From positions 5,657,501-5,721,500 of the forward strand of contig NC_081828.1 in the NCBI RefSeq assembly GCF_030867095.1: a DNA stretch of 64,000 bases, given 5' to 3'. The notes beneath the pieces are model-generated. The model was given only the letters and a program-made list of their open reading frames with translations, was not told where the DNA came from and did no database searches. The stretch is from Alligator mississippiensis (Eukaryota > Chordata > Crocodylia > Alligatoridae). This document shows, one piece after another, positions 57,866-64,000 of this stretch (positions are counted from its first letter, which is position 1; the number at the start of each line of letters is the position of its first letter). The translations under genes and the position numbers were made by a program.

Positions 57866-58681
57866 AAATACTGTTTTAAGGAGAACGTAAAGTTTTCTTA
57901 CACACATATCAGGGGGAAGAGAAGTACTAGAGGGAAAGCAGACTCATTAAAAAATGAGGAGGTGGGTGAAGTTAATGATGTGCCAAAAGCCAGCCAAGAT
58001 AATGAGCTCCTTTTATACATACTTTCTTCTCCAAGAAAAATATACAAAATAAGGTCGGAAAGACCAGGCCTCAATAACTAATGTGGAGAGATAGAATAAG
58101 GAGCATGTGAACATACACAAATCAGCTCATTCAGAATTTTTGCATACTTGGGAGGCATTAACGAAGGGACTCAGGGAAATTAGCCTATCGCTGACAGTTA
58201 CAGACGCGGACAGCAACAGAAGTACTAAAAGAACAGAGGACAGCAAATTGATCTTCAAACAAGGAAAGTTTCACCACCCTAGCAATTTCTGCACCTTAAA
58301 TCTGGCTTCTCTCCTTAGTAAAAAATAATGGAACAAATAAGAAGAAAACAAATAAATGTGCTACAGGAAGCAAGAGTAGTAAGCACCCTGGGTTTAAGAG
58401 GAGATAATTCAATCAGGAAAAGAGAACAAGCTAGGCCGGCAAGATTATTTGGATTTCAGGAAAATGTATAATTATTCTGGTTCTCGCTAAATCTTACTTG
58501 ATACATTCATTGCAAGCTGGCTTGGACAGGGTCCCTGTTGCACAGAAAACTGTCTCAAAGAGCTGCCAACAAAATTGCCACGATAAATAGTACTGTTGCG
58601 TTTCACGGATGTACCTAGTGCCAGGCGTCTGCATCACTCTCAGCCTTACTTAAGGTCTTCGTTAAAGATCTGTAAGAGGAA
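57866..58681. other. Intergenic DNA, no gene seen
   Basis: No gene is recognised. The final few tens of bases may belong to the CR1 that follows. Confidence 0.4.
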
Positions 58682-58892
58682 ATGGAGAACAGGTCATACG
58701 AGGAGAGGCTGAAAGACATGGGACTGTTCAGCCTGGAGCAAAGAAGACTTAGAGGGGACCTGGTGGCTGCCTATAAATATAAAAGGGACGCACATCGGGG
58801 CATGGGGGAGCGTCTGTTCACCAATGTGCCCCAGGGGAAGACAAGGAACAATGGACACAAACTGATTGAAAATCACTTCAGATTGAACATAA

Positions 58893-59020
58893 GATTTCAT
58901 AGACTTAGATTTCATAGACATTAGGGCTGGAAGGGATCTTGAAAGATCATTGGGTCCAGCCCACTGGCCAAGGCACAGGAAGTCAGCTAAGGTCAAAGGA
59001 TCCCAGCAAGATAAGCATCC
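58893..59020 (-). mobile_element. CR1 3' end inserted in another CR1
   Basis: Plus-strand TTTCATAGACATTAGGGCTG, GATCATTGGGTCCAGCCC and CAGGAAGTCAGCTAAGGTC are the reverse of a CR1 3' end. It is in the opposite orientation to the CR1 on both sides. It continues across the SINE insertion for only a few bases. Confidence 0.8.
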
Positions 59021-59033
59021 ATAGATGTCATAG

Positions 59034-59190
59034 GGGTTTGGGTTGTAGCTGTGCTGGTCTAAGGACATAGGCAGACAAGGTTCCTTGGGTGAATTTGATA
59101 TCTTTTATTAGATATCAATAATAAAATAATAATAAAATAAAATAATATCTAATAAAAGATATCAAATTCACCCAAGGAACCTTGTCTGCC
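59034..59190. repeat. Palindromic SINE with 46-bp perfect arms and target duplication
   Basis: A forward head (GGTTGTAGCTGTGCTGGTCT, AAGGACATA) runs into an arm from GGCAGACAAGG to TTAGATAT (59,070-59,115). After a 29-bp A/T spacer the exact reverse complement of all 46 bases returns (59,145-59,190). The unit is bounded by 13-bp direct repeats differing at one base: ATAGATGTCATAG at 59,021-59,033 and ATAGGTGTCATAG at 59,191-59,203. The right arm abuts the duplication exactly, so the unit arrived or was formed in one insertion event. Confidence 0.88.
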
Positions 59191-59408
59191 ATAGGTGTCA
59201 TAGACATTTACCAATCAAGTCCCTAAAGTCTGGAACAGACCCCCGCCCCCGATGTGGTATAATCACCTACCCTGCAGATCCTTAAAAAACAACTCAATGC
59301 GCACCTTGCTGGGGTCATCTGAATCCAGAGGTGTTTCCTGCCCAAATGCAAGGGGGCTGGACCCAATGATCTCATGAGATCTCTTCCAGCCCCTAACATG
59401 TATGAAAA

Positions 59409-59974
59409 TAAGCAGGACCCCAAGTGATGTGATGACATCCATAGGTGATGCTAAACTGGGAGGTGCTGCAACGTCAATGAGGGCAGGGAAGCATAATGCC
59501 AAGGTATCTGAGGAGACGAGAGCACACATGGAAAATAAAATGAGTAGAAAATAACAAGTTGTTGCACGTGGAGAAAAAAAAAAAATCATCCAAAGCAAAT
59601 CTGCTCGGTGGGAAGGGAAAGGCTTGGGCAGCCACGAGGCTGAAAGAAAGGGAAAGGTGGTCATGGAGAGCCAGGCCTGGCCTATAGGAGATTGCAGTGC
59701 TAGAGCAAGAAGGCCACTGAGGTGTTGGGCTGCAAATGCAGAAATCCTCACGGTACAGAGCCAAGTTGTAATAGCTTCCTCTATACTGCACGGCTGTGTC
59801 TGTACCTGGAATGTTCTGCTTGGCACCACATTCCTGATGCTGACAAATTGGAGGGAGTTCAGAGCAGATCAAGAAGAAAAATAATCAGGTAGCTGGAGGG
59901 AAAGATTAAATGAGCTAACTACGCCTAACAAGACGGATGGTCTTATTAGGATGCCAGTGGTGTTCTTCTGGCGC
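59409..59974. other. Intergenic DNA, no gene seen
   Basis: Long minus-strand frames of 132-188 codons (59,263-59,872) overlap each other and begin or end in the CR1. They have no known domain. Confidence 0.4.
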
Positions 59975-60055
59975 TCTTTGTGTGTGTGCGCGTGTGTGTG
60001 GGTGTGCGTGCGTGTGTGTGTGTGTGGGAGAGAGAGAGAGAGAGAGAGAGAGAGC
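59975..60055 (+). repeat. Compound (GT)n-(GA)n microsatellite
   Basis: An interrupted GT tract with GCGT variants is followed directly by about 14 GA units. Alternating purine-pyrimidine sequence next to a pure purine strand is prone to Z-DNA and triplex forms. Confidence 0.92.
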
Positions 60056-63000
60056 AAGGGCATAAAACACTCTAACATCTGAGCACAAGCATTAAGACTT
60101 GATCGTGCTATTTTGACTTGCGTGGGGCCAACGTCTCAGGCGGCGTGAATATATAACTCCTCTCGTATCACTGGGCCTATGATAATTGCCCACAGCTAAA
60201 GGCGTAGCCCTCTTAGGAGAAGCCCTCCTGCAATTGCACTGCGCTTGTGCTTAGTAAGGTCCTCGGCAAGATGGGAAAGGTTGGTCAATCCCGGGATGGA
60301 AAGGAAACCTTCAATGTAGCACTCAGAGGTAGAATTGGGAATGATGGGTTTAAATGGAAAAATTAAAGCTGAATATCAGGGAAACTTCTTGACAGTGAGA
60401 TTGTACTAAACTAGAAGGGCCCCTTCCCCCCCCATGCGCATGTACGCACAAATGCTGATTTAGCCTGGAAAACATTTAAATTGTTTGGAGATGGCTTATT
60501 CTGCATTTGGCAAGGAGATAAGAGAGCTCTGATATTATACCCACAGCTCTCCAAAGGCTGGCTGATGGCATTTTGCGCAGTCCTGGTTTTCCACAAGTGC
60601 AGAATGGCGCACGCAAACCATAGCCATATTCTTCAAAGAAGATTTCTCTTCTATTCTCCCTCCTTTTGTTTTCATTTTACAAGAAATGAATCAGTTCTTT
60701 TTTCCCCGACGAACTGTAGAGAAGCATGTTTGAAGCCAGCTACTAGCAAAAAAAAAAATCCCTGTGTTTGTATATTTACATATATGGTTGACTCTCCCTG
60801 TGGTCTGTGTGATTTGGCTTTGAAGGGCACAAACTTTTGCTGCTTTTATGAGCTGTTCTGAAACCAGCCCAAAAGACACCAGCATAAAGTGTTGATGTTT
60901 CTTCTGATTGGTTGTCAAATTATGTTATAATCCACTCAAATGGAAAGGGCAACCTAATTTGTGCGCAACCTGAAAGTTCGTCATTGGTCAAAGTGTCTAC
61001 TACGTTAAAACCACAAAACCCCATTTTTCAATCACAGACTATATAGTAGGCTATACAATATTACACTGTTTCCAGACAAGGTTTTGTTAATCAATTTTTT
61101 GACCTACCTTGGGCGAAAGACCGAGAACATCACCTCCTGTATAGGGACTTCTGAGGACTTCTGTTATCTTATATCAAGTAGGGAGCTATTCCATTTCTTT
61201 ATCTTTGATTTTTCTCTTTGAATGATTAGGCCACTCTAGAAATACGTGGCTGTCAAGGACAGGACTTGCAATGCACTTTCCTTCAGTGGCATCAAAAGAA
61301 ATGATGCATCGTTTCATTCATTTTAAGCCCTCAGAGAGAGTTCAGAAGGACGTACAATACAAGCTTTGCAAAAAACAGTCTTGCTTTTTCTAAGTTTGGC
61401 CTGCAATGAAAAGCAATGGATACACATAGAGACCAGAGTTAGAAGAGCTATTGCTACTGGTACCCAACGAGCTAGTATGAGTCTAAGTTTCACGATAATT
61501 TACCTTTCTGCTCTTGGATAAAAAACGTATATGGATGTGCGTACAGATGAATATTCATGAGTGTACAGGCATTTGTCCCTATATGCTTTTCTCACTTTCT
61601 CTTTATTGATAGGTATACCTATCTAACTAGAAAAAAGAAATAATGTAGTCAACAAATTATTCCTCCTTTTGTCTTTTCTGGGCAGAATTCCAGCGTTCTC
61701 CAATTTCATCCTTATTTCAAAGGACTTGGTTTTTATTAGCCTGTTTACTTTGGGGGTTGCTATTAGAAATTCAGCATCTAACATCTGAGCAATGTTGCAG
61801 CTGGTCACATAAGCCCCATAATATTGTTTCTTCCCCTTGATTAGATAAGCATAGTTCTCAGAATGAGATTTCTGGAGAGTACAATGCATTTAAAAACTGA
61901 CTGTCGGGGTGAAACCCTCAGCTGGTCTGTGTTAGTGCAGCAGCGTTATCTTCAAGATGTCTTCTAGAGCCAGGAAATCCTGGGTAAATTTAGCACTGTC
62001 AAATAAAATGACCACAGTTTCCCAAGCTTCAAGCCTCTTTTTCTTTACACGACAACAGTCTGGCATCTTGCTTTGACTTTTTGAAATACATAAGCCTGAT
62101 TCCTTCTCTCTCGCACACAGTTTCATGTACCAGCAGAACCCCATTGAGTTCAAAGGAATTTTTTTTTTCTAATTTAAGCAACCGTAAGGTCTCGATCAGG
62201 CAAATCATTCAAGCGTGATCTTAACTTGGATGCGTTCAAGTAGCCCGCGTACTGTAATTCAACTCAAAACACTTGGTATGTGCGCACCTCCATGCCATGC
62301 CCAGGAGTGCTGCGATGAAGGATGCCTTGCCCAACCTCTTTCCTTGTTTCTGGGATTCGGTAGGCAAGGAGAGAGACTTGGAAGTTGGTTCACAAAAACA
62401 TTCCCAGATGCAAGGCAGAGGCAATGTGAACATGCCTTGACTGGCCAGTGTCATAGCTCCAGAAACAGAAAAAGTAACTACAATATAGCTTTTTCAAAGA
62501 TTAAATTTGGCCTTTTGGTTAAAAATGGGGGGGAAAAAATCATTTGGGGTACAAACATTGTTTCATTTTTATGTGTGTTTTTTTTTTTTTTTACCTTTTC
62601 CCCCTCCTAAATTGCAAAGAAGACCTGGGGAACCAATATCAAGGATTCAACTGACAGAGCAGGCAAAACTAGACAAACACAGGGTGGCATGGAGGAGGGT
62701 TGTCACAGCATTTAAGATGCCCCAAAGGTCGCAGCGGCCTTGGGACTGACTTGACTTTGCATTTCAAAATGACATTATCCTTTGCCATTTCAACTGATAT
62801 GTTGTTTATAAAATGCCAGAAAAAAATACATTTAACTCCCCACCCCTCCACCCCCAAATATTTGTGTGCCTTTTTGGCTATTAAGGGGGGGCAGAACTGC
62901 TTAAACCACTTGCTCAGTTGTTATGGTCATGCCAGAAACAGCTTCTTTTCTCTTTTAGTGAATAAGCTAGTTGCATAAAGTTTTTTTTTTCGTATCCTAG

Positions 63001-64000
63001 TGAACAGTAAATCTAAAATCACTGGTCATAAATGGCTTAAAGTTAAGTGTCTTGGAGTGATGTAGCCATAATGGGCCAGGGAAATGAGAGGCAAGGATCA
63101 TCCAGTCCATTGTTGAATCAGGGTCCAAGCGAGACTAGAAGCATTCCCCATCTTCTGTTTTGAAGAAATCCTGCCACAAATGCACAACGTTAATTCACAA
63201 ATTGAATTGTTTTTAAGTGACAGACCTCTTACTCTGCTATGCAGACAATCTAGCGCGTAGCTAAAAACATACCTTCTTCATCACCACCGTTTTTTTGTTG
63301 TTGTTTTTTTTTTTGTCACATGAAAGAGGCAAAATCAGCCAGACCCAAAATAAATCACGGCTCTGAAAATACATGGAAGAATTAAAAAGTAAAACATGTC
63401 TTTCCTGTGCTGAAAAAACAAGTGATAAAAAGATTGTGGGATATGTTCTCTGGGAAAAGATGAAAGATTTTTTCATTACCTTTTTTTTTTTTAACCTGGT
63501 TTCATTCTTACAGTGATTTGCTATTTAAGTGCCTTTCTTGCCTCCTGATGGTGGGAACAGCGATACATGATTGATTTAATTCATAATGGAAAGCCTTTAG
63601 AAGGACTCTTTGTTTGCTTTAGTGATTTACCTGCGTGTCTTAGAGGGAGACAACATTGTGATAAATGTTCTTCTTGGGGAAGCCTCAGGGGATCTGTAGA
63701 CTAGCTGTGAACACAGGCAGCAATTGCAGAGATGGTATTATAGTACATGTGTGTTTAGATAAGGGTGTGCACAGCCTTGGCAATTTTAGCTATTTTAGTA
63801 TGTCTCACGGTATTTGATATCTGCCAGGAAGATTCCAGTGGCTGGAATCAAGAAGCTGCTTGGGAGTCTTGGCTTTCATTTAAAAATAAATGCCACTTTT
63901 AGTCCTTCGAGTAGAGAGAAGCTCGAAAACAAGAGGCCCCTAAAGGTTGAAAAAGCAAAATGTATTTATATTTAAAACATAAAATGAAGACAATCTCATG
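60056..64000. other. Intergenic DNA, no gene seen
   Basis: This is unique sequence with homopolymer T runs near 62,579 and 63,480. A possible scrap of an old CR1 lies near 63,090-63,130 (GGATCATCCAGTCCATTG). No splice-bounded frame or repeat of note is seen up to the window edge. Confidence 0.4.

Larger units (their letters stand above)
58682..59408 (+). mobile_element. CR1 LINE 3' portion, interrupted by nested insertions
   Basis: The first part (to about 58,892) encodes NRSYEERLKDMGLFSLEQ, RLRGDLVAAYKYKRD and NNGHKLIENHFRLN of CR1 ORF2. The CR1 resumes at about 59,210 with AAAGTCTGGAACAGAC and CAATGCGCACCTTGCTGGGG, and ends GGGGGCTGGACCCAATGATC, CCTAACATGTATGAAA. Between them lie a reversed CR1 3' end and a palindromic SINE. 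This gives a relative age order: host CR1 oldest, SINE youngest. Confidence 0.88.

Noticed and set aside
59263..59872. Overlapping 188- and 132-codon minus-strand frames
   Set aside because: They overlap in different frames, partly cover a CR1 3' end, and show no family motif.

Overview
This is vertebrate nuclear DNA, most likely from a crocodilian. It carries many CR1 LINE copies whose 3' ends read CCCTAACATCTATGAATC and run into an (ATCTATGA)n tail, the form I associate with crocodilians. It also has MIR-type SINE fragments, hAT-type remnants, a Ty3/gypsy-class LTR element and one sauropsid SINE family in several copies. The species call is inference; another sauropsid is possible. I found no bacterial or organellar genes, no tRNA or rRNA gene, and no host protein-coding exon I can recognise, so I read the window as intergenic or deep intronic DNA.

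Layout. 1-7 kb is mostly unique, with a candidate conserved regulatory block at 5.2-5.7 kb. 7-11 kb holds an old CR1, two scrambled fold-back SINE copies and CR1 3' ends. 11-18 kb is mostly unique with MIR pieces, an old CR1 and two SINEs. 18.5-19.2 kb has a second possible conserved block and a minisatellite of about 140 bp period. 20.4-23.15 kb is the best-preserved mobile element, a 5'-truncated CR1 whose ORF2 stays in one frame and is interrupted only by three TGA codons. 23-31 kb is unique DNA with short CR1, MIR and hAT pieces.

31.8-37.3 kb is the most informative region. It is a minus-strand, 5'-truncated Ty3/gypsy-class retrotransposon whose domains run protease, integrase, reverse transcriptase, RNase H, LTR. 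Integrase before reverse transcriptase is the order of the Gmr1-like group. The integrase is split by a solo LTR of another family with a perfect 5-bp target duplication. A related solo LTR lies at 42.36-42.96 kb.

38.7-39.2 kb is a candidate non-autonomous Helitron filled with G-rich tandem repeats. 41.6-42.1 and 47.96-49.6 kb are minus-strand CR1 copies. 50.5 and 60.0 kb are microsatellites. 52 kb has a hAT-type remnant, 52.9-53.15 kb another scrambled SINE, and 54.9-55.4 kb an old CR1. 58.7-59.4 kb is a nest: a plus-strand CR1 interrupted by a minus-strand CR1 end, itself interrupted by a palindromic SINE with 46-bp perfect arms and a 13-bp target duplication. The final 4 kb is mostly unique.

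No genes here work together as a pathway. The biology is that of layered retroelements and a few possible regulatory elements.
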